Source: Triparma columacea (lineage: Eukaryota > Sar > Bolidophyceae > Parmales > Triparmaceae). From it: a stretch of DNA of 64,000 nt. The DNA is taken from NCBI GenBank assembly GCA_030267965.1, contig BRYA01000158.1, positions 444 to 64,443 on the forward strand. Direction: 5' to 3'. A program made the translations under genes and the position numbers. Below are positions 42,232 to 53,840 of the stretch, piece after piece. The stretch's first letter is position 1; each line of letters begins with the position of its first letter. The notes beneath the pieces are model-generated. The model saw only the letters and a list, made by a program, of their open reading frames with translations, had not been told where the DNA came from and did not search any database.

Positions 42232-43548
42232 ATGGCCAAAAAGTCGAGGCCAAATAAAATAGTCTCTAAAATGGCAAACAAACGAAGCTCACACTCATTT
42301 ACTACCATCAGATCATCTATCATTGTATTCCTATGCCTACTAATAGTAATCAACGTATATTTCTTAGATGTTCAAGATGAACAAACACACAACAACAAAA
42401 GGACTCGTGAAGGAGGTGGAGATGTCACTAAATATGACACACTTAGGGGTAATAAGGCTATAGGTAGTGATGGTGACAATACCAACAATCTCAACAATCA
42501 AATTAACGACCAAAAAGATACAATAAAGGACACAATAAAAGACGTTGTATCTCAAATACACAAGGAGAACAAGGACCTAAATAACCAGCTCGATCAGATC
42601 ATACGTGACGCTTCCCAAAAACTGGATGCCCCCATTCAGAACGTCCCTAAGAATGTCCCTATAAATGCCCCCCCTATGAATCCCCCTATCCCTCCTGTCC
42701 CCCAGCCTCCCCCTCCCCCCCCACCTCAACCTCTTCCCAATCCCCCCGCAACGACCTCAACAATGACCCCTCTACCCCTCCTCTCCACCTCCCCCACCTG
42801 TCCCACCCTCCATTGCGTTCCCTTAATAACAGGTTGTGGTCGATCCGGCACCCACTTTATGGCAGATGAGATAATCTCAAACTCCATCCCAATAAAACAC
42901 GAGCGTATCGGTCCCGCCGGTTCAGTAAGTTGGATCTACGGTGCTCCCCACATCCCGACCCTCCGCACCCTCGAGACGTGGTTCGCAAGTGAGGAGGATA
43001 CTCGAAAAAGGTCAGATCCAAACTTTGAGTTCTTCCCAATAATACACGTCGTTAGACACCCGTTAAAAGCGATAACGTCATTAGTTACGTGCTTCTGTGG
43101 ATGCGGGAGCATGGCATGTGGTGCATGGGCTGACGAACCTAGCTGGGAGTGGGCTGGTAAACACATTGAATTCTCACAGGAGTATTGTAAGACTTATAGG
43201 AGGGAGGGTTTATGTATAGGGTATGGAGGAGAGGAGAGGAAAGGGAGATTGAAGAGAGCGGTTGAATACTGGGTGGGGTGGAATGAGATGGTGGAGGGGG
43301 GGAGTCATTATAGGATTAGGATGGAGGAGTATGACCTTGGTGAACTTGTAGAGACTGTGGGGTGGGAGAAATGGGTTAAGGGGGGGAAGGGGGGGGTTAA
43401 ACAATCACCGTTCAAGAGGAAGAGCAAGACGAAGAAACATAATGAAGTCACGTGGGAAGAAATTAGGGAACTTGGAGGTGGGATGGAAGATAAGGTCAAG
43501 GAAATGGCAGCCAGATATGGATACGGACTGATCCCGCCGGACGTGTAG
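42232..43548 (+). CDS. Golgi-type sulfotransferase-like protein
   Basis: Intronless, 438 aa. One membrane span near the N-terminus (about 22-42, SSIIVFLCLLIVINVYFLDV) after a basic start gives a type II topology. A stem follows with Asn/Asp-rich and Pro-rich parts. The globular domain has LITGCGRSGTHFM, a P-loop for the 5'-phosphosulfate of PAPS, and HVVRHPLKAITSL, the 3'-phosphate site. These are the two signature motifs of sulfotransferases, which would sulfate glycans in the Golgi. The acceptor cannot be read from sequence. Confidence 0.8.
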   Translation: MAKKSRPNKIVSKMANKRSSHSFTTIRSSIIVFLCLLIVINVYFLDVQDEQTHNNKRTREGGGDVTKYDTLRGNKAIGSDGDNTNNLNNQINDQKDTIKDTIKDVVSQIHKENKDLNNQLDQIIRDASQKLDAPIQNVPKNVPINAPPMNPPIPPVPQPPPPPPPQPLPNPPATTSTMTPLPLLSTSPTCPTLHCVPLITGCGRSGTHFMADEIISNSIPIKHERIGPAGSVSWIYGAPHIPTLRTLETWFASEEDTRKRSDPNFEFFPIIHVVRHPLKAITSLVTCFCGCGSMACGAWADEPSWEWAGKHIEFSQEYCKTYRREGLCIGYGGEERKGRLKRAVEYWVGWNEMVEGGSHYRIRMEEYDLGELVETVGWEKWVKGGKGGVKQSPFKRKSKTKKHNEVTWEEIRELGGGMEDKVKEMAARYGYGLIPPDV

Positions 43549-43666
43549 TTGTTAAAAGAAGGAGGGGGGGGGGGGGGGGAGATAACTTGCGTTTGTTCCA
43601 AAAACAACACACAAATCAAAGTTGTTTTCCTTCCCAAAAAATATGTCATTTCCCCTTAACGTTCCC

Positions 43667-45872
43667 CTAGCTGTTATGATTGACCAAGTGCATCACTGCG
43701 TTCCCCGTGCACACAACCATAAGCACCGCGAAGCTCCCTAGTATCCCCTTCGCGATCCTCCTCCTCGTTTCCACCTTTTCCCTCTCCTTCCTTTTCTTCT
43801 CCTTCGCTGATGTCGCTACGGAGGATCCCTCCGTAGTGGTCTCACGCCCTGGTGTTAGGTTGCTTATCTGAGGGGTGCTGTCGTATCCGTCTTCCGAGCC
43901 GTCTACGTAGTTCCCCCCTGCGTAGTTCCCTCCTTCCTCCTCCTCCTCCTCATTGTTAGTTCCCTCGCCTCTACTGCCAACCTTGTCCAATTCCTTCCCC
44001 CTGCTAACAACGAGGTAGCAAGCGCACGGTATAAGGAACGCCACAAGTATGCTAATACTGCTCCCCAGGACATCCCAGACGACCTCTATGTTGTCAACGC
44101 AGGTTGCGCCCAGTAGCCCACCCCAGAAAACAAGCAGGGTAACTAAGACCTTCCTTAATCCGAACCTCTTAAAGTCCTGGTCAGACGTGGAGAGGAGGGC
44201 CTGGGAGTCGAAGGACTTACTACTGTCTAACCTCTCCCTACCAAGTTCGTCCGTGCTCCTTTCCCCGGCAGCTTGTTGAATGAGTGGTTCCTCCATGTCC
44301 AGTGTGTCTTCATCACCTAAGATTCCCTCGAAGTCGTAGTGTCTCCCAATTCTACCCTTCCCTATCTCCCCTTTGTTCCCCCCTTCCTGGCCCCCGTTGA
44401 CGCCTGTCTTTACCTCTTGTATGATCCTAACGATCATGTCCCTGCAAGGTATAACGAGTAGGGGGAACGCTAAAGTTATCGTGCACGCCAGGCAGGCCCG
44501 CCCGAGGCTCATTAGGTTGTCGGTGGAGGGGAAGTTTAGGAGGACGTTACCCTTGACCTGCTTTGACTGGAGGGGGGTTAGCGAGGGAAAAAATATTTTA
44601 CAACTCTTCCTCGCATCCTCCACCCCTACCCATTCTTTTTTCTCTTACCTTTTCCTCTTCCTTTGGGTAATACCCGCATCTCCCAACTCCCATACCCGCC
44701 CCCCCCACGAAACCATAAAACGCAACCGTGACTCCAAAGGTAGTATGTATAAGTCTCCTTAATCTCCTCCTCGTCGGGCTCGTAAGCTCATCGTGTACAG
44801 GGAGGACGTTGAAGTGACAAACGAACGTGCAAATGAATATAGGGAGACTATCAAGCACCCCCGACCACGTCCCAAACATCTCCACATACGTAAAGTAGCT
44901 TTGAACTGTCGGTGGTGGTGTTGGTATAACGTAGTCGTCGTCCTCATCCAGGTTTACGGGGGGCTGGGATCCGCAGGTTGCGACGCGGTAGAATATGCAG
45001 GCGGCTAGGGTGAAGATCGTGCAGCAACCGACTACGCCCATGGGCTTTAGAGCGGTTAGGGAACGGAGGAACATTAGAGGAGTCACGGAACCGGCTAAGA
45101 TGCACATTAGGATGTTGTCGCTAAGGGGGAGGGGGGTTAGATATAATTGTTTCCTGATAATCTGTGTGGGTAGTGGGAAGGCGTTTCCCCATCCCCATCT
45201 ACACCCACCCCCTTCCCCTAAATATTCTCCCCCCTCACCTAACAGCCACGTCCGGTATGAATCTCGCCCACAGCGGGCTAACCAGGTCCCTGAGTAGTAC
45301 CGCGTACCCCACGACTGCTAGGAAGGTAGTGAGGATGACGCAGGTTAGGGTCACGTAGTAACCGAGCTTGCCGAGGGAAGTTAGAGCTACGCCTTCGAAG
45401 GACGAGGCGTGGGAACGACGGGAACACTCAACGAGACTGATGGGTGGGTTTTTTGAAGGGAGGGGAGGGGGGGAAGTTAGGTTGGGGAGGAAAGTTGAAC
45501 TCAACAAATCATTCTCCTCTCTTTCAGGCTCTCCGACTTCGTCGAAGGCTTCGTCGGCGGCTTCGTCGGGCCTATCCCCCCATTCCATTCCTTCCCCGCC
45601 CCCGTTTCTCTCTCTCTCTTTCTCTCTCCCATCTCTCACCTATAAACAGTAAAGTCAGCGACCGCCCCAACCGCGCAGCAAAGCGCCAGTCCCGTCACCA
45701 GTCCGCTCTGCGAGAACGCGTACGGCAAGCTCAGTACTCCTCCCCCTATCATGGTCGTGACGAGGTTGAAGACTGCGGAGGTTATGGAACCGGTACGGAG
45801 GGGGGAATTGAAGGCGGGGGATAGAATCGATTGGGAACGGGTGGAGGAGGTTGAGGAGGTTGCGGAACGCAT
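43667..45872 (-). CDS. Amino acid/auxin permease family (AAAP) transporter
   Basis: Exons 45872-45640, 45436-45239, 45120-44649 and 44566-43667 join in phase (600 aa). SAVFNLVTTMIGGGVLSLPYAFSQSG in the first span is the AAAP signature. CSRRSHASSFEGVALTSLG, GYAVLLRDLVSP, MFLRSLTAL, FVCHFNVLPVHDEL and FGVTVAFYGFVGGAG follow as in SLC38-type vacuolar or plasma-membrane carriers. About eleven spans are seen. Family members move neutral amino acids with protons or sodium. A long acidic/Ser-rich cytosolic loop in the last third is extra. The exact acceptor of exon 4 has two in-frame choices 9 bp apart. Confidence 0.88.
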
Positions 45873-46190
45873 GGTTTGAAGAGAGGTGGGGGGGGGATAG
45901 GAGGTGGGGAGGATGGGAGGATGGGAGAGGGGGGGGATTGGAGGTAGGATGTGAGGTGGAAAAAGGAAGGATGCGGGGCAATGTGTCAAATGTTTGTGAT
46001 GGAAATTTGAGTGTTTGAGTGTTTGATTGTGTGATTAGCTGTGTGTATTGTATATCTATAGGTCGGGAGAGATGTCTAAAGTTGATATTGATGTAAAATT
46101 GTGCGTGAAAAGTGTCAAAATTCAGGCAAAATGAAAAATGAAGAATTGAGGGCAGAGTCCGACAGAGCGACAGAGAGACCAAAAAACAAA

Positions 46191-46999
46191 ATGGGCGTTT
46201 TTAGTTTTATGCGCTTCTGCCCTAATTGGTGTAATGAGATCCTGCGTTTTGTTGCAGCTAATTTTGGGTGAGTGCAATCAGTTAGCGTTATAGGTGTAAA
46301 ATAGGATAAATAATGAGCAAATTCACTCACACCCACGCTCGCTACATTTTGTCCTATTGCCCCCTATTTATTCTCATCCACACATACACACTTGGACACA
46401 CTCACACACATACACACACACTCTCTCTCTCTATCACACATACACACACACACCTACCTAAGATGGACATGCAACTTCTTAGCTAGCTGGGTACTGTTTG
46501 GAGTATATGCAGGACAAGATGTGAGTTTGGCTTCTTGCGGAATTACTTCTTTAAAGCTGACTTCTTTGACTTCGGCGGACTGATGATCTGACTCATTTGG
46601 AGAGGAGAGACGACGTGTCGACATATGTACAAACAAACACACTGTACAAAACCTGACAAAACCTGACACAACAACAACATCTCATCACCCCCCCCCCCCC
46701 CCATCCTGCCAACACTACAGTGGGTGGACTACGGCTACTTCAACACCTACGGTCCCGACGGCAACATCCCCTCCGGTCCCCTTGGTTCTGGTGTAATCCC
46801 AATCTCCTTTGCCCTCTGCGTCGCTTCCACCTTCCAGTACGCCACCATAATTTACAACCACAAGCCCAGGCAGTCTGAAATCTCGGCGGACGGCAAGAGC
46901 GGGGACGACCTCACGCTCGTAGGTTTGAAGGGATTCGGGACGGGGGGAACGCCTATGGATGAACCGATTGAAACAATGCCTGATCCTCCGGTTCTGTAA
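46191..46999 (+). CDS. Small membrane protein, unknown
   Basis: Exons 46191-46267, 46463-46520 and 46721-46999 join in phase (137 aa). The middle exon is only 58 bp. Two hydrophobic stretches are visible: CNFLASWVLFGVYAG and GVIPISFALCVASTFQYATIIY. The C-terminal tail is hydrophilic with Pro and Gly. The frame across the three exons is unbroken, and each junction has GTGAGT donors and AG acceptors. A (CA)n/(CT)n microsatellite lies in intron 1 and a poly-C run in intron 2. No family is recognised. Confidence 0.6.
46384..46456. repeat. (CA)n and (CT)n microsatellite in an intron
   Basis: Alternating CACACA and CTCTCT runs immediately upstream of a 58-bp exon. Confidence 0.9.
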
Positions 47000-47170
47000 A
47001 GCACGCGCACACGCACAACTCCCCAACAACCAAACTTGCCGCAGTCGCATAATGATAATAATACGTACACATCCACCTCACGTGTTTTGTCTTCTTCCAC
47101 AAATGTACCTTCTTTTCGTTATTACATCCCCCCCCCCCCAAACACCAGCACCCTCCCCCTCCCCCCCCCC

Positions 47171-47588
47171 TTCACCCCACGGTCGGCGGCGTCCAGCTGC
47201 TCTCCCCCCCCTCCATGTTAACATAATAAACCTTCCCCGTCCCCTTATCCTTGCACTGCACCCACCCCTTCCTTGGCTTCTCCCACTGGCTGAACCCGCT
47301 GTGGTGCATGTAGTAGTGCCGAGCGTGCTCCTCGTGCAGGACCTCGCACCAGTCCACACCCGTCTTTGACCCACACAAAAAAATACCCTTCACCCCACGG
47401 TCGGTGGCGTCCAGCTGCTCTCCCCCCCCTCCATGTTAACATAATAAACCTTCCCCGTCCCCTTATCCTTGCACTGCACCCACCCCTTGCTTGGTTTCTC
47501 CCACTGGCTGAACCCGCTGTGGTGCATGTAGTAGTGCTTCCCATACTCCTCGTGCAGGACCTCGCACCAGTCCACCCCCGTCTTTGAC
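47171..47588 (-). repeat. 218-bp-period tandem duplication of a WW-pair coding block
   Basis: 47171-47370 and 47389-47588 are almost identical over 200 bp. Each encodes the same WW-domain pair and ends with the same stop codon. Differences are few (for instance EEHARHYY versus EEYGKHYY and KPRKGW versus KPSKGW). Confidence 0.93.
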
Positions 47589-49593
47589 GGCTCCAGCGCC
47601 GGCTGCTGCACTTGCCGTTCATCTTCCTCTCTCCCCCCCTCTTCTCCCCCCCCCCCAGAGGGTCCGCTTATGCTAACCCTAACCCTCCTAGCAGTCTCCG
47701 TCTCAGGGCTAGGTCTACCGCTAGGTGTCTTCCCCTTCATAACCCCGTTCGTCTCGGAGATCATCATCTCAGTTGTAACGTCGAGGCTTAGACCCTTCAT
47801 GCTTATCCCGCTCTCACCTGGGTCGGAACCTAAACCAACCTCACCCACACCAACCTCCTCTAAGGCCCGACCACCCTCCTCCTCCTCCTCCTCTTCCTCC
47901 TCCCCAACATCCTTGATATCATCAAGTCCCTCATAGTCAACAGGCAGACAACCAAACTCATCCGGTTCCCCTCTCTCCCCCTCCCCCCCCATACCTTTAG
48001 CCTTTGCAAGTATATGCGGTGGTGGCATACCCTCCGGTGGTGGTGGTATCACCGGACTTTCCGGCCTCACAACAAAGCTAGTAAAAACCAGATCCCCTTC
48101 CCCGTCAATCTCTTCATACTGGTTCCCATGTGGGCTAACCAATCCAACGAAGGAGTGGTTGTGTATACCGTCGGATGTTGAAGGGGCTTTTAAGTACTCG
48201 GGACGACCCATACCGAAGGTGGGCTCGGTTGAGGTTACGGATTGAGGCATTAACGCATCGGAACGTAGGGCGACGCTGGTTTTGGGGAGGAGGGGGGGAG
48301 GGAGGGAGGGGGGGGAATGAGCAAGGGTTGGGTTATCACGGGGAATGAAGGGTTTTTATCCGAACCTCTCTCTCTCTCTCTCTCTCTCTCCACCCCCCCC
48401 CTCCCCCCCCCTTTCCCCCCCCCCCCCACTTCCCCTTGATTTCCTCACCTGAGCCTCTTGTCCGTGCCGTTCATCTCCCTCTTGTTGGCTTCCCTAAGGT
48501 CGTGCATGTGTTTATCAAACTGCCTGCTCTTGCTGTCAAGTCTGTCCAGTTTCTCCGAGTGCTCCTCAAGGTCATCATTAAGTTTGCTCGTTATCTTCTC
48601 GAACATGTCGTCCATCTCAGCCGAGCTAAGCCTGACCTGCTTCTTCTTGCTCTCCCTGATAATCTTCGCGTTCTTCTCCCTAGCCGACGTCCTCCTCCTC
48701 GCCTCCGCCCTCCTCCCCGCGCTCCCGAGGAGTATAGTATCCTCCCCTTCCAAACCCATCCCCGCCAGGCTCGCCGCGATCCCTGCCGCGACCCTGCTGG
48801 GCCTCCTATTGCTGTCCCCCTCCTTCGCCCTCTGCATCCTCTGCGGCGGACTAATCCCGCTAGACTGCCTCTTCATGTGCCGCCCCACCGTGCTCGGGCT
48901 GCTCAGGCTCTCGGGGCCACCGCCGGCCCTGTTCTTACCGTAAGCTGCGTTCATCTCGGCGGCCTTCATGAGCTGATCGGTAGTGTTGACAGAGACGGAG
49001 GCGAGGTACTGGGGCTCGTAAGCGTTCATCTTCACGCGGAGCTCACGCATCACGCGAACTACGACGTCGTTTATGGCCTTCCCCCTGCTGACTATGGTGG
49101 TGATGTCGTCCTCTGAAATCTGGCAGCGCATCTTGGAGAGGACCTTGCTGTTCAGGAGCGACCAGTTGTCAAGCTTGGTGTCCTTGGTATTGGTCGGCTG
49201 GTAGTTGTGGATTTGGACCATCTTCGGGTACCTCTTGTGAATCAGTGAGGCCAAAACGACGCCGTCGGACCTAGGGAGGTTAGGAGGGAGAGGTCACGGG
49301 TTAGTGGGGGTTGGGAGAAGAGGGGTTGGGGGGAGGGGGGGGGCTGCGAGGATACTGGCGTCGGAGATATTTTCATCATAATGGGACGGTAGGGGTATCA
49401 GTGTCGCCAAAATCTCCCCTTGAACAATGAAATCCTCCAGGCAAGCCCAGCGGTTATTGTGAACTGCCAAGGCCTGTGTACCTCTTGGTGACACTGACAC
49501 TTACATTAGGTACGATAGCTGAATCATGTTATGAGCTGACGTCTTCAGGCTCACGCCGTCAAGCATCGAGGCGATATCATCAGGGATATCCAT
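47390..49593 (-). CDS. SPEF1/CLAMP-type CH-domain protein with C-terminal WW pair
   Basis: Exons 49593-49505, 49270-48449 and 48275-47390 join in phase (598 aa). SDGVVLASLIHKRYPKMVQ, HNYQPTNTKDTKLDNWSLLNSKVLSKM and SRGKAINDVVVRVMRELRVKM match the CH domain of SPEF1/CLAMP, which binds microtubules in cilia. A coiled coil follows (SSAEMDDMFEKITSKLNDDL), then an acidic low-complexity region. Two WW modules close the protein: YYMHHSGFSQWEKP and VYYVNMEGGESSWTPP. WW domains bind Pro-rich ligands. The N-terminal part of the CH domain is shorter than usual, so the first exon may be incomplete. A second copy of the WW pair lies downstream of the stop. Confidence 0.78.
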
Positions 49594-49975
49594 CTGAGAT
49601 TTTGGGAAGGGTCGACAGCAAAAACGCAAGGAGAAGGAGGGAAGGGGGGGAATAGAAGGAGCATGTTTTTGCGTGAATTACGAAACGAAATTTTATTTGC
49701 CGTGCTACGAATTAGCGCTTGTCTTATCAGGGTGAAGAAGGGCGCGGCAAGGAGTCACACATTTAGTTTCAAAATGTTTGACTAAATCATCGCAAGATCC
49801 CGAACAGCCCAATCACAGATGCACTATTGTGGCGTCGTTCGCCTGTTCACTTTATTGGCCGCCCCTCTCGCCCTTGGTTTGGATCGTTGACAACAAAAGA
49901 TTTTCCATTTTCATCAAAAGTTGAACAGTTCAAGCTCATTTTTTCTCACAAAAGTGCCACTGAATCCTGGCCCCA

Positions 49976-51855
49976 ATGGTTCCTTTCCCGATGTTCTTTA
50001 TCGTCCTCCTCCTCCTCATCTCCGCAATCCCAACAGCTGCCCGCAATTTCACCCTCTCGTCGTCCTCCTTCCTTCTGGATGGAAACCCGACGGCAATCCG
50101 AAGTGGACTCTCCACTATTCCAGGGTCCCACCCTCAGAGTGGGAGGACAGGATCGACAGGATGAAGTCTATGGGCTTGAACGCCGTTCAGCTCTACGTCC
50201 CTTGGAACTTCCACGAAATGGACTTTGAGGGCACTACCCTTGACTTCACAAGCCCTTCGAGGGACCTTGTCCACTTCCTTGAACTCATAGAGGAGAGGGA
50301 TATGATGATCCTCCTTCGGCCTGGCCCCTACATCTGCGGCGAGTGGGACCTTGGGGGGTTCCCCGCGAGGCTCCTTGCCTCCCCCGACGCTAAGCTGCGC
50401 ACTAACGACAAGAGCTACATGGGAGAAGTCACAAAGTGGTTCAACGTCCTCCTCCCCATGCTCGAGCCCCACCTGATCCAAAATGGCGGCGGTATTGTCA
50501 TGGTCCAGGTGGAGAACGAGTACGGTTCCTTCGGCGACGTCACGACGAACCCTGATGATGAGGCCTACATTAGAGCTCTTGTCGACCTTATGAGAAAGCA
50601 CTTGGGTCCTGAAGTTATTCTTTACACCACTGACGGAGGAAACTACAACTCAATGAAGAGAGGGTCGCTCCCAGGTGACGTTGTTCTCACCCTCGGAGAC
50701 TATGGGCCGGGAGCAGATTTTTCATCGTCCTTAGAAGGTCAAGCGAAGATGAATCCAGCCTCCGCAAACCCGGCTATGTGCACTGAATACTATACTGGTT
50801 GGCTCACTCACTATGGCGAGGACCTTGCAGTAACCGAGACGGCGGCAATGATCGACACTCTGTCGTCCATGATCTCCCAAAATATTTCCTTCAACCTGTA
50901 CATGGCGCACGGGGGCACTTCATTTGGATTCTGGGCTGGTGCGAACGGAAACGGTGGTACGGACTACCAGCCTGATATCACCAGCTATGATTACAACTCC
51001 CCCATATCAGAGGATGGTCGCCACAATGTCGGTTCGGATGGGTTAGACAAATTTCAAGCAATTAAAGACTTGCTCGAGGAGCATTTTGGTCCCGCTGGGT
51101 CCGAACCGTCCTCCCCCGTTGTTAGCACGTACGGCGAGGTTGCCCTAGATGAGGCATCTGTCATGTCCCTGTCTGAGGAGATGCTTTCGCGCGATCCCAT
51201 TCTCATTTCGACTGCAACGAGGCAGGAGGCGCTAGGACAGAGGTTCGGCTTCACGCAGTACTCGTTCGAAACCGGTGACTGCGGAGAGTGCGGAATCACC
51301 CTGGGTGGAATCGGCGATTATGCAAATGTTTATGTGGATGGAAAGTTCTCCCTTGCCGCCTTCAGGGACGACGGCCCCGCTACGCTGACCACCAAAGCAA
51401 ACCAGAAGATTGACATCCTCGTGGAAGGCATGGGGAGGATCAACTTTAGCCAGGGCATCTACGACAGGAAGGGACTTCAAACTGTCAAGCTTGACGGCGT
51501 GGAAGTTCAGGGACTTGAGCACCGAATGGTTGAGCTGACCAAGGCAGACATGGGGGCTATTGAGTACGTCAGAAGGGGGGCAGAGGATTCTTCGGCGAGG
51601 TTCTACAGGGGGAAATGGACCGCAGAGACTGCCTCGGCTACTTATGTGGACGTATCGAACTTCGGTAAGGGGTACGTTTTTATCAACAGCTTCAATCTCG
51701 GAAGATTCTGGACAAAGAAGGGCCCCGTCTTGACGCTTTTCGTGCCTAGTGAGGTGGTTGTAGAGGGAATTAATGAGATAATTGTGCTTGAGCTAGAGGA
51801 GGGCGAGGAGGCAGGCGCCAGTGTTGCATTAGTGGATAAGCCAGTCTTTCTTTAG
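49976..51855 (+). CDS. GH35 beta-galactosidase with a frameshift near its N-terminus
   Basis: The ATG at 49976 opens a signal peptide (MVPFPMFFIVLLLLISAIP) and then FLLDGNPTAIRSG, the start of GH35 enzymes. From about 50105 homology continues in the next frame with LHYSRVPPSEW, which runs to the stop at 51855. One base appears to be missing between the two. No intron fits. Past that point the enzyme is complete: GLNAVQLYVPWNFHE, RPGPYICGEWDLGGFPA, acid/base Glu in VENEYGSFG, and nucleophile Glu in CTEYYTGW. The reaction is release of terminal beta-galactose from glycans in the secretory pathway or outside the cell. An assembly error and a recent inactivating mutation are both possible. Confidence 0.88.
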
Positions 51856-51871
51856 ATAACAAACCAACTAT

Positions 51872-53584
51872 TTAGTACGTTCTGATCACGACGACGTCTG
51901 CCACATTAGTCCCCGTGGCTCCGCACTGGATGAGGTAAGGCGATCCCTTAAAGTAGTTATACGCATCATGCCTGTCCAAGAACGCCTTTGCAAGTTCGAT
52001 GGCGTCCCCGGCTTCCCCCCTGTCTACTTCCGCCGCCTCCCAGATCCTGCGCACGGTGTCACCGTCGACAACTGCCCCGGCCGCGTCGGTGGGTCCGTCG
52101 TTCCCATCCGTCCCAAAGCAGACGGTAGAACAACATTCGCCAATACCCCTCTGCGCTAGCTCGATCGCGATAGCCAGGGCCATCTCCTGGTTCCTCCCCC
52201 CCTTCCCAGAGGTGTTGCCGCTGAAGGTGACGGTGGTCTCCCCCCCCGCCAAGAAAAACGTCCCACCCTCCCCTCCCGCTTTCTCCACCTCATCAATCAA
52301 CGCCACACCAACCTTCCTAGCCTCACCCTCCATGTCTCCGTCGAAGAGGACCTTCACCCTCCCTCCCATTTCCCTGACTTTTTCCTCGAGGCTCCTGATC
52401 ATCATCTTGTTGCTGGATATTACACTCGGCTCGTTGTACCCTTCCCTTTCCCTCCCTCCCATCTCCTTGTCCCCCCTATCTATTAGGAACTCCCTAACTT
52501 CTTCGAGGAGTTTTTTATCCTCGCCCTCCTCCGGTATCGTCGTCGCTGAGAGCGCGCTGTCTAATGTTGACAGGGCCTCCACGCAGTTGTACGAAGTGAG
52601 GAAGGTCGGGCCCGAACCTATGAACGAGCAGTCGTCCGATATGACGTCAGATATTACGAGAGTGTGCAGGGAATTTCCTTCGGAAGGGCTGCTGAGGCAC
52701 CAGTCTAGTACGCCACCACCCTTCGCAGAGTCGAGGCAGCGACGAAGCTTGTTCATTTCTACAATATCGCAGCCGGCTTTTAAAAGCAGGGAGGAGACGG
52801 AAGAGAGGTGGGATGTAGTGAGGGGTGGGGAAGGGGCCGTGAGGAGTGCTGGGGGGGGGGATGGGGGGGTGGGGGGACGGGGGTCAGAAAGGGAGGAGGA
52901 GCTGAGCAACCCCGACCTTCATCCCCCAAAGTAAAACATTACTCCCCCCTGCGTTTGTTACCGTTTTTTTCTTTGCTCACCTGAAGTACCCCCCGAAACA
53001 AGGGCAAGGAAGAGCGTTCTTTTAGGCCTGGACTGGCAGTACTCCATGAGCTCCAGCGACGCTGACGTCGAGTCGTCGTCAGGAACGGGGTGAGATCCGT
53101 AGCTTATTTGGGTCCCGCAATCCTTCAAGTACCTATTCTCAGCGTCTGTAACGTGGCTAGGCTTGGAAAGAACAAAAGAGGATACAGGGGTGGTTGACGT
53201 AGAGAGATTGGAAGAGAGTTTCTTGAGGGCAGCAACGCACATAGACGAGCTGGCCTTGCCTACGGCGAAGACGGCGATATGAGAGTAGGAGTCCAAGTTG
53301 ACGGACGACGTGGGAAAATCTATCGTTTTGTGAGAAGGTTGTATGGCCTGCTCGACACAGTTTTGAGGGAGGATGGGAGTAAGGGCCGATTGGACCAAGT
53401 CTGACAGCTCAATAAGTCCGTTAAGATGAGGTGACGAACTTGTGGTAGCTCGTAGGGGAGATGAGGCTGAGAAATGCTTCATCGAAGATAAAGGAAATCG
53501 TCGTGAAAGATTGTAATTGAAAGAGCAACCGGCACGAAGGAGCATTAAATTGGTAATCAGCGGCAGCAGTTGTTGTAATCTCAT
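51872..53584 (-). CDS. Glycerate 2-kinase (GLYCTK/MOFRL type)
   Basis: Exons 53584-52981 and 52848-51872 join in phase (526 aa), giving the family motif SGGTSALL across the junction. Other motifs are AVGKASSSM, SHPVPDDDS, NKLRRCLDSAKGG, LVISDVISDD, FFLAGGETTVTF, GKGGRNQEMALA and FGTDGNDGPTDAAGA. The enzyme phosphorylates D-glycerate at C2, feeding 2-phosphoglycerate into lower glycolysis. The N-terminus has few acids and many Ser, Arg and Leu, as in an organelle-targeting peptide. The next gene, 260 bp away and divergent, is phosphoglycerate mutase, which acts on the same product. Confidence 0.9.
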
Positions 53585-53840
53585 TCAATGGGGTTAAATG
53601 TGAAGCAAAAATATCGACGCTGAAATTCTGCAAACCCCCCTGTGGACAATGACACGGACACGTAGGAAGGAACCTATTTTTGCTATTCCAGATTGTGTTT
53701 TCCTTCTCCTCATAAGCACATAATAGCATCAATAATCACATTGATCTCGTCAGTTGTTTAGATTACTCTCTTGCGTCCATTGTTTTTGTCGTAACTTGCA
53801 GCGAAACCAAAGTTTTGAAGGCCTCTGACCAATTCTCAAA

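Noticed and set aside
49921..50100. In-frame N-terminal extension of the GH35 frame (MNSSSSFFLTKV...)
   Set aside because: Lacks GH35 similarity, whereas the alternative frame gives a signal peptide and the conserved FLLDG start.
52849..52909. Longer glycerate kinase exon 2 starting at the CTCAG acceptor near 52902
   Set aside because: Wrong phase for the donor at 52981; the acceptor at 52849 restores SGGTSALL.
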